A stretch of 64,000 bases of DNA. Source: Mucilaginibacter glaciei (GTDB taxonomy: Bacteria; Bacteroidota; Bacteroidia; Sphingobacteriales; Sphingobacteriaceae). The notes below the pieces were generated by a model. It had not been told where the DNA came from and searched no databases. It saw only the letters and a list, made by a program, of their open reading frames with translations. Shown here one piece after another: positions 17,326-25,363 of the stretch (its first letter is position 1; each line of letters starts with the position of its first letter). The translations under genes and the position numbers were made by a program. The stretch covers positions 434,001-498,000 of the forward strand of contig NZ_JACWMX010000004.1 in NCBI RefSeq assembly GCF_014773245.1. Direction: 5' to 3'.

Positions 17326-17883
17326 TTAATATTCTGTAATTTCTTTATAAAGTTGTTTCAGCCGTTTGCGCAGGTGCAATACTGCGTATCGCTTGCGCGA
17401 TGTCAGCGTGTTTACGTTCTCGCCGGTGAGCTGGGAGATCTCCTCGAAAGATTTGTCCTCCAGTTCCTGCCATATAAAAACCTGTCGCTGGGTTTCGGGC
17501 AGTTCATCTAACGCTACAAAAAGCTGTTCCCAAAACAGGTTGCGCAGGTATTCGGTCTCGGGCGTAGTGGCCTCCGTCATCAGGATGGCGGTGAAGTCCG
17601 GCGCATCATCGTCATCCTCATCGGTGGGCAGTATATCGTCCAGCAGGGTCTCGGTATGTTTTTTATGTTTATCGAGGATGCGGTTTCGCGCCACTTTGTA
17701 CAGCCAGGAGCTTGTTTGCTCAACCGGGCCCGCGTTCAGCACGTTACTGAACTGGTACCAAACATCCTGCAGAATGTCTTCGGCGTCGGCATCATTTTTT
17801 ACACGCTTGCGAATAAACCCCAACAGGCTTTTACCATACGCCGCAATGGTTTGTATGATGTGGCTGTTTTTATCCTGGGGCAT
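17326..17883 (-). CDS. RNA polymerase ECF-type sigma-70 factor
   Basis: A sigma-70 ECF protein of 185 residues. Region 2 appears as LLGFIRKRVKNDADAEDILQ with DVWYQFSNVLNAGPVEQTSSW and LYKVARNRILDKHKK; region 4 appears as ALDELPETQRQVFIWQELED and the helix-turn-helix SFEEISQLTGENVNTLTSRK. The ATG at 17883 is preferred over a TTG at 17898. The downstream membrane protein gene starts 15 bases after the stop. The upstream 346 bases hold an unusual GC-rich inverted repeat. Confidence 0.92.
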   Translation of the reverse strand: MPQDKNSHIIQTIAAYGKSLLGFIRKRVKNDADAEDILQDVWYQFSNVLNAGPVEQTSSWLYKVARNRILDKHKKHTETLLDDILPTDEDDDDAPDFTAILMTEATTPETEYLRNLFWEQLFVALDELPETQRQVFIWQELEDKSFEEISQLTGENVNTLTSRKRYAVLHLRKRLKQLYKEITEY

Positions 17884-17898
17884 TGTTACGGTTGTCAA

Positions 17899-18229
17899 CT
17901 TTATAAGTGTTTAAAGGTAAGACGACCGCCGTTGGAAAACATTTTAAATTATTTTTATTTTTTGAGGATGGGTGCAGGGTGTGTGGTGCGTGGAGCGTGG
18001 GGAAGGAGGAGTGGGATTTCAGGAGCGGGGATTCGGTATTGGGGTATTTAGGACAGATGCGGGAAGCCAGGTACGGGTACAACGCAGATAAAACACTTAT
18101 TTCCAAAATCTCCGCTCCCCGCACCTTTCTACTCTCCGCACAACATCTCCGCACAACATCTCCGCTCCCCACACCTCACTCCCCGCACCAATAAGAAAAC
18201 CAAATCCCTACCTTGCATGTTGTATAACC
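17899..18229. repeat. Long inverted repeat with GGTGCG/GGAGCGG motifs and a 13-base tandem repeat
   Basis: This gap between divergent genes has a G-rich left half (about 17966-18065, with GTGGTGCGTGGAGCGTGGGG and AGGAGCGGGGATT) and a C-rich right half (about 18106-18188, with AATCTCCGCTCCCCGCACC and CCCCACACCTCACTCCCCGC). The halves can pair imperfectly. In the right half the unit TCTCCGCACAACA occurs twice in tandem plus a partial third copy (18133-18165). A related GGGGTGCGAGGAGCGGG motif recurs at about 61335. The promoters of both flanking genes should lie near the ends of this region. Confidence 0.6.
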
Positions 18230-18595
18230 ATGGCCGATAAAAAAACACTGATACTGGGCGCCACGCCCGACCCAAGCCGTTACGCTTACCTTGCCGCCAC
18301 CCGTTTAACCGGCCGCGGACACAGCATTGTGAACGTGGGGATTAAAGCCGGCGAGGTGGCCGGTGTACCCATAGAAAAGCCCGAAACCATCCACACGGAT
18401 ATTGATACCATCACCCTATATGTAGGGCCGATGAACCAGCCGCCCCTGTACGATTACATCCTGAATACCAAACCCAAGCGTATCATTTTTAACCCCGGTA
18501 CCGAAAACGAGGAGTTGCGCCAAATGGCCCGCAAAGCCGGTATAGAAACCGACTACGCCTGTACGCTGGTTTTGTTAAGTATTGGGCAGTACTAA
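18230..18595 (+). CDS. CoA-binding domain protein (YccU-like)
   Basis: A 121-residue protein consisting of a single Rossmann-type CoA-binding domain: LILGATPDPSRYAYLAATRL at the start, TLYVGPMNQPPLYDYI in the middle and PKRIIFNPGTENEELRQMAR near the end. This is the small stand-alone CoA-binding family related to the nucleotide-binding domain of succinyl-CoA ligase alpha; its function is unknown. The ATG is at 18230. It is followed by a hairpin-rich intergenic stretch and the convergent Septu locus. Confidence 0.9.
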   Translation: MADKKTLILGATPDPSRYAYLAATRLTGRGHSIVNVGIKAGEVAGVPIEKPETIHTDIDTITLYVGPMNQPPLYDYILNTKPKRIIFNPGTENEELRQMARKAGIETDYACTLVLLSIGQY

Positions 18596-18607
18596 TTTGT
18601 TTGTGCA

Positions 18608-18695
18608 TGTTCCGGTGTGCTGTTCCGCTTGAAACGGAACGCTGCGGAACGGTTGGCCGCAAAACGGAACACTCTGCGGAACGCTTACCGGAACA
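18608..18695. repeat. Hairpin and direct repeats built from CGGAAC/GTTCCG words
   Basis: TGTTCCGGTGTGCTGTTCCG at 18608-18627 pairs with CGGAACGCTTACCGGAACA at 18677-18695. Between them, AAACGGAACGCTGCGGAACG (18632-18651) is repeated as AAACGGAACACTCTGCGGAA(CG) at 18662-18683. CGGAAC occurs five times within 65 bases. It lies between the convergent CoA-binding gene and ptuB, right at the edge of the AT-rich defence locus. Confidence 0.7.
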
Positions 18696-18825
18696 CCGGG
18701 TTTTACCTATAAAAACGCATTTTTATTGGTTTAAAATGATAGAAATATAGACTTTCTGATAAGAACCCAATTTTTTAAATCGCGTAGCAATAGTAGGTGT
18801 GGTTTTAAAAATAAAGGTAGAGATG

Positions 18826-19491
18826 TTAGATTACAAATGTGTTGATAATCATTTTCGCAAATGCTGAATATTCACTCTTATCCAACGCTGCTTCATCCAA
18901 ATATGCTTTAGCGCGTGCATCAGTATGGTAATATGAAGCTAATGCTACCAACCTTTTTACCGCAATATTTCTATCTTTCACTAATGTTGGTTTGTTTAAA
19001 CCAAATATCTTCTCGGATGTTTCTCCTCTAACATTTTTCGGATTTACCAACGCTATATCTGTCAAGACATCGAATTCAAATTCAAAGAAATCCGCCGGGT
19101 TTTCAGTGCAAGGGTTTATAAGAAGCCCTCCGTCTGCTAATAACGGCCATTCATCTCCTTTTTGTCCAGCACCATTACATTTTGCGCAAGCAAGCAAAAG
19201 GTTTTCCCAAACTACTGCTTCCAGAGGGAACTTGCCTTTTGGCTTAAAGTGTTCGATATCGCCATAATCAACATTGATTATGTAGGATTCACAATAAGCG
19301 CATTTTCCATGAAACATCAATACTAATGCGTCTTTAATCTTATTATGCTGATATTTATTTATCGCTTTATCTAATTCGAGTTTAACAGTCGGTGTACGGG
19401 GTTTTAGTAATGCACCATTAATAGCGGCAACCCATACAGCTTCTTTTTTACTTAATATTGGTGGTTTAGCCGCCCTATTTACGTGTATCAT
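18826..19491 (-). CDS. ptuB: Septu defence HNH endonuclease PtuB-like
   Basis: A 221-residue protein of the TIGR02646/PtuB type. It has CxxC zinc knuckles in KCAYCES (about residue 64) and ACAKCN (about 103), and the HNH core with DIEHFKPKGKFPLEAVVWEN and the asparagine in CAKCNGAGQKGDEWPLL. In the Septu system, a nuclease of this family pairs with an SMC/ABC-like ATPase to stop phage. The gene overlaps ptuA by 4 bases (ATGA), so expression is coupled. No reverse transcriptase gene is near, which argues against a retron-type PtuAB locus. The locus is AT-rich versus its surroundings. Confidence 0.85.
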   Translation of the reverse strand: MIHVNRAAKPPILSKKEAVWVAAINGALLKPRTPTVKLELDKAINKYQHNKIKDALVLMFHGKCAYCESYIINVDYGDIEHFKPKGKFPLEAVVWENLLLACAKCNGAGQKGDEWPLLADGGLLINPCTENPADFFEFEFDVLTDIALVNPKNVRGETSEKIFGLNKPTLVKDRNIAVKRLVALASYYHTDARAKAYLDEAALDKSEYSAFAKMIINTFVI

Positions 19492-20810
19492 TTTAGTTTC
19501 TCACTCAAAAATTTTTCAATTTTCAAATCAAGTGAATTTTCCGATGGCAATTCTGCATAAGCTTCTTTTACAAATGGAATCGTTGCTTGCAGTTCGATTT
19601 TTTCAACGTCATTAAGTTTTTTTTTCTTTTTAAGTGAGTAATATTTATCGATATTTTTTTGAGTTTCAGGCGAAAAGGTCGATACTAATCCGAAAGCCTC
19701 GCTTTGTAAAATCTTGTCGACACTCCAAGCGTGAATGTTTTTAATCAGTTCAACTTCAATATTATTATTTTTTCGGAAGAAACGATATGTAATCGCATCT
19801 TCCCCCGCTCCAGCGACAATTAAAGGACTGTGAGTTGCCATTATAAATTGAATTTTCGGGAAAGTTGCTCGAAGCCATCCAGCAATAGTTCGCTGCCAAG
19901 TTGGATGCAAGTGTATATCTAATTCATCAATAAGTACAATTCCAACTTCATGCAAAGGATTGTCGCTTTCAGGGAATGCTTCAATTAACCTCCAAATTAA
20001 ATCGCCCGCCAATGCCAAAATGCTACGGAATCCATCCGATAGCGCAACAGTTGATACTTTAGAGCCTTGAACTTTGAACCAGATTTTTCCATTTTCATCT
20101 ATTGAGTCAAACTCATTGCCTTCTGGCAATAGGCTATTTATTGCTTTTATCCCCCATTCTTTTTGCCTAATAGCTATTTTATCATCTTTCGATTTTGAAA
20201 TTCTATAATCAAGGTAAACCATCCAAGTCTCAAAAGCTTCTAAAGCTCTATCTTCTCTAAATTGAGTAAAAAAGTTTGTGTATCGCAATGGCGTTTGCAG
20301 TGCTGGAACAAGTATCCTATTTTCTCTTGTAAGTCTTCTAAATGCGCCATAGCCAGCTCCGAACCAACCTTTCCCTTTGGGTAACAGTGCGTTTTCCCGC
20401 AGCCATGGAAGGATTCTATTGTTAGTATCTTCAGCAATCACCGGTTCTGTAAATACTTTATTATTAATTGTTAATTTTTGGTTCCCTGTGACGTAAAAGG
20501 TATAACTAAATTGTTTTCTTTCTTTTCGAGCTCCGAATTGTGCGGGGTCATTTTCGCTTTGATGAATTTTTATCGATATTTTTCCAGGGATACTTTCTGT
20601 CTTAAGCCATCCTTCAGGTCGTGTTAATAACTGTTTCGCTCCTTCTGGTCCTGCTATTAATAACGCAAGCGCTTGAAGTACCGTGCTTTTTCCAGTGCCA
20701 TTTTCCCCTAATAATGTTATCCAAGGGAAACACTCTTTTGTAGTTCCAAGACGAATATATTGTTTATCAAAGCACTTTATATTGTCTAATGTAATTTCTT
20801 CTACCCACAT
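19488..20810 (-). CDS. ptuA: Septu defence ATPase PtuA-like
   Basis: A 440-residue ABC/SMC-like ATPase. Walker A is LLGENGTGKSTVLQALALL near residue 34, the signature region is near TVALSDGFRSILALAGDL (about 270), and Walker B with the D-loop and following histidine is VGIVLIDELDIHLHPTWQRT and FIMATHSPLIV (about 300-340). This matches the OLD/AAA_21-like ATPases paired with HNH nucleases in type I Septu. Length is somewhat short for PtuA. It is first in a two-gene operon; ptuB starts within its last codons. The 299 bases upstream show no perfect promoter match. Confidence 0.82.
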   Translation of the reverse strand: MWVEEITLDNIKCFDKQYIRLGTTKECFPWITLLGENGTGKSTVLQALALLIAGPEGAKQLLTRPEGWLKTESIPGKISIKIHQSENDPAQFGARKERKQFSYTFYVTGNQKLTINNKVFTEPVIAEDTNNRILPWLRENALLPKGKGWFGAGYGAFRRLTRENRILVPALQTPLRYTNFFTQFREDRALEAFETWMVYLDYRISKSKDDKIAIRQKEWGIKAINSLLPEGNEFDSIDENGKIWFKVQGSKVSTVALSDGFRSILALAGDLIWRLIEAFPESDNPLHEVGIVLIDELDIHLHPTWQRTIAGWLRATFPKIQFIMATHSPLIVAGAGEDAITYRFFRKNNNIEVELIKNIHAWSVDKILQSEAFGLVSTFSPETQKNIDKYYSLKKKKKLNDVEKIELQATIPFVKEAYAELPSENSLDLKIEKFLSEKLK

Positions 20811-21109
20811 AGGCTAATGATTAAAGCTATTTATTCGGTGAATTTAGTTAATAAAGACTACAACAAAAACAATCTTTCTTTTATTGAACATTTCAAGAGT
20901 CTTCTAAATAGTGAGAATAACCTATTAAACTATTGAAAGAAGAACAATTGTCATTTTATCGCCTTACATTGTCCCCAAACCCTTCTTCCCATTTCCATTT
21001 CCTCAACATATTCTTGGTTTTGTATTAGCCGCTGTTTATCGTCAACACTTTTCCACAGAGGCAGTTTAAGCTTTCAATAATCCCTATATTGCTGAATTAA
21101 ACATTTGAA
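20811..21109. other. AT-rich divergent gap between ptuA and the DinD-like gene
   Basis: This 299-base stretch has no open reading frame of note, no strong hairpin and no exact TAnnTTTG on either strand in a useful position; TATATTGC at about 21085 is the nearest plus-strand match before the GTG at 21110. It must hold the promoters of both divergent transcripts. Confidence 0.5.
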
Positions 21110-21939
21110 GTGAAAAAAGAAACAATTTTAGAGTTGTTCGAAAAGTTTGAACAGGCGCAGTACAGCTATGAGGGGTTAGAATATTGGAGTGCAAGGGATT
21201 TACAGATTATCTTGGGTTATTCTCGATGGGAAAACTTTTTCAACGCAATTGAAAGAGCAAAAAAAGCTTGTGAAATAGCCGGTTCTATGGCATCAGATCA
21301 TTTTCGTGATGCCACGAAAATGATCTCGATAGCAAAAGGTGCTCAAAGGGAAGTCGAAGATATAGCCTTGACAAGATACGCCTGTTATCTAATTGCTCAG
21401 AATGGTGACCCGTCTAAGCCGCCTATTGCATTTGCACAAACTTACTTTGCAGTACAAACCCGCAAGCAAGAAATAATTGAACAACGTTTAATAGATGTTG
21501 AGCGTGTATCCGCCCGCGAAAAGTTAACCAAGTCTGAAAAGAAGTTGTCCGGCATTTTATATGAGCGGGCGTTGATGGTGCGGGGTTTGCACTCATAAGG
21601 TCTAAGGGCGACCAGGCGTTATTTGGTGGCTTTAGCACTAACGACATGAAGAAAAAACTGGGTGTGCCAGGTGCCAAGCCTTTAGCAGATTTTTTGCCTA
21701 CTTTGACAATTAAAGCTAAAGATTTCGCGAATGAACTGACCAGTCATAACGTTATTGAAAAAGATTTGAATACGAACAACTCGATTTCGAAAGAGCATGT
21801 TGATAATAACAAAGCTGTAAGGGATATACTTATTCAAAGAGGTGTTAGGCCCGAAGCATTACCTGCATCTGAAGATGTTAAGAAAATAGAAAGAAGATTA
21901 GATAGTGATGAAAAAAAGGCTTCAAAAGGATCAATATAA
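21110..21939 (+). pseudogene. dinD: DinD-like (DNA-damage-inducible protein D) gene with a frameshift
   Basis: Two frames together encode a full-length DinD-like protein of about 276 residues. The first frame (GTG at 21110 to stop at 21598) carries YWSARDLQIILGYSRWENFF and DIALTRYACYLIAQNGDPSK; it matches the family up to GILYER. From 21571 a second frame continues VDGAGFALIRSKGDQALFGG and KPLADFLPTLTIKAKDFANE to the stop at 21937-21939. The join needs one extra G in the GGG run at 21567-21569. Either the gene is inactivated or the base was lost in sequencing. DinD in E. coli is LexA-regulated and binds RecA. The 3' end is 1 base before the amidase start. Confidence 0.82.
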
Positions 21940-21940
21940 T

Positions 21941-22771
21941 ATGAAAATTCGCTACCTCCTGTTCCCCCTGCTTTGTGCAGCTGTGTTTGCTTCCTGTGCT
22001 AAAAAGATCGTCGACCCGCATGCGGCTACCAAGGTGGTGTATGCCAACCAAACCGATAGCCTGGTAGCGGTGATCAAACAAGAGACGCCCGCTACCCTTA
22101 CCGATAGCCTGGGCAAGGCCATTGCCAGCGAGTTTGTGGGCACGGTTAACTTTAATTTACGCAAGCCCAACTACGTCATCATTCACTATACCGCGCAGGA
22201 TTCTTTAGCGCAAACCATCCGTACTTTTACGCTGGTGCGTACCCAGGTAAGTGCCCATTATGTGGTAGGTAAGGATGGCCGGATAGTACACATGCTGAAC
22301 GACTACCTGCGGGCTTACCATGCAGGCATCAGCAAATGGGGGAGCGTTACCGATATGAACAGCGGCTCTATCGGTATCGAAATTGACAACAACGGCCGCG
22401 AGCCTTTTAATGATAAGCAGATGAATAGCGTACTGCTGCTGCTGGCCCAGCTCAAAAGGGCTTACAATATCCCTACGGCAAACTTTATTGGCCATGGCGA
22501 TATTGCACCGCCCCGCAAGCCGGACCCGGGTAAGTTGTTCCCATGGATGCTGCTGGCCCAAAAAGGCTTCGGTTACTGGCCCGACGTGGTACAGCTGCCT
22601 GCTCCCGAAGGCTTCGACAGCACCACCGCCCTGCGACTGATCGGATATGATACCCGCGACCTGCCATCGGCCATCAGTGCATTTAAACGCCACTTTGTAC
22701 AAACAGATGATACGCCGGTATTAACTCCCTGCGATCTGGATGTGTTGTATAATGTGTACAGGAAGTATTAG
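21941..22771 (+). CDS. N-acetylmuramoyl-L-alanine amidase, lipoprotein
   Basis: A 276-residue amidase_2 (zinc amidase) with a lipoprotein signal (LLFPLLCAAVFASCAK; FASC lipobox). The catalytic domain begins NYVIIHYTAQDSLAQTIRTF, with SAHYVVGKDGRIVHMLND, the GSIGIEIDNNGRE motif and NFIGHGDIAPPRKPDPG; the histidines in VIIHYT, AYHAG and IGHGD fit zinc binding. It cleaves the bond between muramic acid and the stem peptide in peptidoglycan and resembles AmiD, an outer-membrane-anchored recycling enzyme. The ATG at 21941 gives the signal peptide; the DinD-like frame ends just before it. Confidence 0.92.
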   Translation: MKIRYLLFPLLCAAVFASCAKKIVDPHAATKVVYANQTDSLVAVIKQETPATLTDSLGKAIASEFVGTVNFNLRKPNYVIIHYTAQDSLAQTIRTFTLVRTQVSAHYVVGKDGRIVHMLNDYLRAYHAGISKWGSVTDMNSGSIGIEIDNNGREPFNDKQMNSVLLLLAQLKRAYNIPTANFIGHGDIAPPRKPDPGKLFPWMLLAQKGFGYWPDVVQLPAPEGFDSTTALRLIGYDTRDLPSAISAFKRHFVQTDDTPVLTPCDLDVLYNVYRKY

Positions 22772-23105
22772 TCCCTCAGCTTCCTGAAGGGGGAGTAAGA
22801 GCAGTAAGCCTTTAAAGGGTTTGTGGTCTATTGAACGGTAGTTCGCTCATTGCTTTTACTTTTTGAGGCACCAAAAAATAACAAAAAATGCTTTCAGCAG
22901 AGAGGCTTCTTTGCCGCACCAGCCTTGCCCTGCAAAACGGGCAGAACCACGGGTACGTAATCTTGCCCCGCGCTTCGCCACACAGTCGACCATGTTCTGC
23001 CCATTTTCGGCCGAAGCTTATCTGCTGATTTTAACAAAGCATTAATCGGCGACTTGTCGGCTGAGATTGCCGCGCTATCGATCGCAATGACCTATTTTTG
23101 TAAAC
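22772..23105. other. Gene-free stretch with non-coding repeat-like sequence
   Basis: About 330 bases with no convincing gene. A 60-codon plus-strand frame (22863-23045) begins with an Arg/Lys/Pro-rich sequence lacking family features. The segment with CTTTTTGAGGCACCAAAAAA resembles sequence commonly scattered between genes in this bacterial family (from memory, not checked). Near 23050-23095, GGCTGAGATTGCCGCGCTAT resembles one arm of the hairpin repeats seen elsewhere in the window. Confidence 0.4.
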
Positions 23106-23138
23106 AAAAAAGGCGAAAAGTTTTAGAACCTTTCGCCT
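23106..23138 (-). terminator. Intrinsic terminator of glnS
   Basis: On the minus strand AGGCGAAA (23138-23131) pairs with TTTCGCCT (23118-23111) across a 12-base loop and is followed by TTTTTG. It lies 28 bases after the glnS stop. Confidence 0.75.
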
Positions 23139-23166
23139 TTCAGCTTTAACCTTTCAGCCTTCGCTT

Positions 23167-24828
23167 TTAACCTTTCTTCACCCACCCATCCTTCAGCGTA
23201 ACCGTGCGGTTAAATACCAGTTTGTTGGCGGTTGCATCTTTATCCAGCGTAAAGTAGCCTTTGCGCATAAACTGCACAGGTGTGCCTGCTTTAGCGTTGG
23301 CCAAATCGGGTTCTATATAAGCAGTCGGCAATACGTGCAGGCTGTTGGGGTTAATGTATTCCTTAAAGTCGCCGTCCTCGTTGCCTGGGTCTTCTACCTG
23401 GAACAGGCGGTCGTACAAACGCACTTCGGCAGTTTTGGCATGGGCCACACTCACCCAGTGGATGGTACCTTTTACATTGATACCGCTGGTATCGTTACCG
23501 CTTTTTGATTCGGGGATGTATGAGCAATGGATCTCGGTGATATTGCCTTCGGCATCTTTAGTAAAGCTTTCGCCTTTAATAATGTAGGCATTCTTTAACC
23601 TCACCATTAAGCCAACACCCAGGCGGAAATATTTTTTTGTTGGCTCTTCCATAAAGTCGTCGCGCTCTATCCAAAGCTCATTGCTAAACGGAAACTCACG
23701 GCTGCCGTCGCCGCCTTCAACCTCGGGGTTATTCTCCCCGTGGAAGATGTCTTCCTGACCAGCAGGGTAGTTATCGATGATCAGCTTAACCGGGTCAAGC
23801 ACAGCCATGCGGCGCCAGGCGGTTTTGTTCAAATCCTCGCGGATGCAAAACTCCAGCAAGCCCACATCAATCATATTTTCGCGCTTGGCTACACCAATAC
23901 GTTCGCAAAACTCGCGGATGCTGGCAGGCGTGTAACCACGGCGGCGCAGGCCGCTAATGGTAGGCATGCGCGGGTCGTCCCAGCCATCAACATGGCCTTC
24001 CTCTACCAGTTGCAGCAGCTTGCGCTTGCTCATTACGGTGTAGTTAAGGTTTAGCCTGGCAAACTCATATTGCTTACTCGGGAACAGGTTTAAACGCTCT
24101 ATAAACCAATCATACAAGGGGCGATGTGGAATGAACTCCACCGTACAGATCGAGTGGGTGATCTGCTCTATCGCATCGCTTTGGCCATGGGCAAAATCAT
24201 ACATCGGGTAAATGCACCAGGCATCGCCGGTACGGTGATGGTGGGCATGCTTAATGCGGTACATTAGCGGGTCGCGCAGCTGCATGTTGGCCGCTTGCAA
24301 ATCTACCTTAGCACGCAGTACTTTGGCACCATCAGGGTATTTACCGGCTTTCATATCAGCAAACAGCTTCAGGTTCTCTTCAACAGAGCGGCTGCGGTAT
24401 TGGTTGGCTATGCCCGGTTCGGTAGGGGTGCCTTTTTGTACGGCAATTTCTTCGGCCGTGCTATCGTCTACATAAGCCAGGTCCTGCTTGATCAACTCGA
24501 CAGCCAGGTCATATAACTGATCAAAATAATCAGATGCGTACAGTTCTTCGGCCCATTCAAAGCCCAACCATTTTACATCTTCCTTAATGCTGTCTACATA
24601 CTCTACATCCTCTTTTACAGGGTTGGTATCGTCAAAGCGCAAGTTTGTTTTACCATTGTATTTTTGCGCCAGGCCAAAATTCAGGCATATCGATTTAGCA
24701 TGCCCGATGTGCAGGTAACCATTCGGCTCGGGCGGGAAACGGGTTAAAACGCGGCCGCCATTCTTGCCGGCAGCAATATCCCCTTCAACAATTTCCTCTA
24801 TAAAATTCAGTGATCTTTCTTCGCTCAT
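23167..24828 (-). CDS. glnS: Glutaminyl-tRNA synthetase
   Basis: A 553-residue class I aminoacyl-tRNA synthetase that charges tRNA-Gln. The HIGH-type motif is in [20 protein letters not shown] near residue 35; the KMSKS equivalent is VMSKRKL near 265, preceded by the conserved FARLNLNYT. The [20 protein letters not shown] and [16 protein letters not shown] segments, and the C-terminal beta-barrel anticodon-binding domain, are typical of GlnRS rather than bacterial GluRS. The ATG at 24828 is chosen because a -7 promoter box lies at 24847-24854, which an earlier start would run into. A terminator follows. Confidence 0.96.
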   Translation of the reverse strand: MSEERSLNFIEEIVEGDIAAGKNGGRVLTRFPPEPNGYLHIGHAKSICLNFGLAQKYNGKTNLRFDDTNPVKEDVEYVDSIKEDVKWLGFEWAEELYASDYFDQLYDLAVELIKQDLAYVDDSTAEEIAVQKGTPTEPGIANQYRSRSVEENLKLFADMKAGKYPDGAKVLRAKVDLQAANMQLRDPLMYRIKHAHHHRTGDAWCIYPMYDFAHGQSDAIEQITHSICTVEFIPHRPLYDWFIERLNLFPSKQYEFARLNLNYTVMSKRKLLQLVEEGHVDGWDDPRMPTISGLRRRGYTPASIREFCERIGVAKRENMIDVGLLEFCIREDLNKTAWRRMAVLDPVKLIIDNYPAGQEDIFHGENNPEVEGGDGSREFPFSNELWIERDDFMEEPTKKYFRLGVGLMVRLKNAYIIKGESFTKDAEGNITEIHCSYIPESKSGNDTSGINVKGTIHWVSVAHAKTAEVRLYDRLFQVEDPGNEDGDFKEYINPNSLHVLPTAYIEPDLANAKAGTPVQFMRKGYFTLDKDATANKLVFNRTVTLKDGWVKKG

Positions 24829-24846
24829 GATGTTTGTAACAGGCTG

Positions 24847-24854
24847 CAAAAGTA
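24847..24854 (-). promoter_or_regulatory. Candidate -7 box for glnS
   Basis: Read on the minus strand the sequence is TACTTTTG, a match to TAnnTTTG, ending 18 bases before the ATG at 24828. It decides the glnS start codon against the in-frame ATG at 24849. The leader would be roughly a dozen bases. Confidence 0.5.
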
Positions 24855-25363
24855 AGGAAAATTGTCTTAACCGCTGATTTCAATGATTTAAGGATTACGC
24901 TGATCAAGCTCCGGCGAGATTAGCGCAGCGTATCCGGTGTGTAGATTAAAGTGAAATTCAAAACCTGGTGGTATTAGGTAATACAACTAAGTTTTTACTT
25001 TTTAATTTTAACTTTTGAATTATGAGCGTTGCCTGCGGCCGGGCTTTCCGCTCATACGCCTGCAGGCCTTATGCTCCGGGCCGGTATCCGCTACAATCCC
25101 TAACGCAATTTCTGAACCGCTGATTTGAATGATTTAAGAATTACGCTGATTAACAAAAGCGCAGACAGAACGATGAGCGAAAAATGCGGCATAGCGTAAC
25201 GCACGGGTGGCAGTGAGATTGATAAAGCACTAACTTAAATAGGGCGGAACCAAGCCGCGACTTTTTTCTTTGGTTCGTTTCTTTTTTGAGAGAAAAAAGA
25301 AATGAACATCCACAGGCTAAACCTAAAGCACATTCATTCCTAACGTAGCACAAACTAAAAAGA
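24850..25363. repeat. 514-base gene-free region with repeat copies B and C and an A/T hairpin
   Basis: Copy C (24869-24905) is the short AACCGCTGATTTCAATGATT... flank alone. Copy B (25026-25150) is the full dispersed repeat, inverted relative to copy A at 16.4-16.5 kb. Near 25278-25302, TTTCTTTTTT pairs with AAAAAAGAAA across GAGAG; on the minus strand it could terminate the Hint-protein gene. A minus-strand 67-codon frame at 25150-25353 has no protein-like character. Confidence 0.7.

Noticed and set aside
17907..18194. Frames on both strands in the ECF/CoA-binding gap.
   Set aside because: They read through a GC-rich inverted and tandem repeat; no family features.
18826..20810. Retron-type PtuAB locus.
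   Set aside because: No reverse transcriptase or msr/msd-like structured RNA gene is seen on either side, so a plain Septu is favoured.
22863..23045. A 60-codon plus-strand frame, MRHQKITKNAFSREASLPHQ at its start.
   Set aside because: Basic, proline-rich and in a repeat-like intergenic region; no domain or promoter.
25150..25353. A 67-codon minus-strand frame.
   Set aside because: Overlaps repeat copy B's flank and the A/T hairpin; no protein-like pattern.
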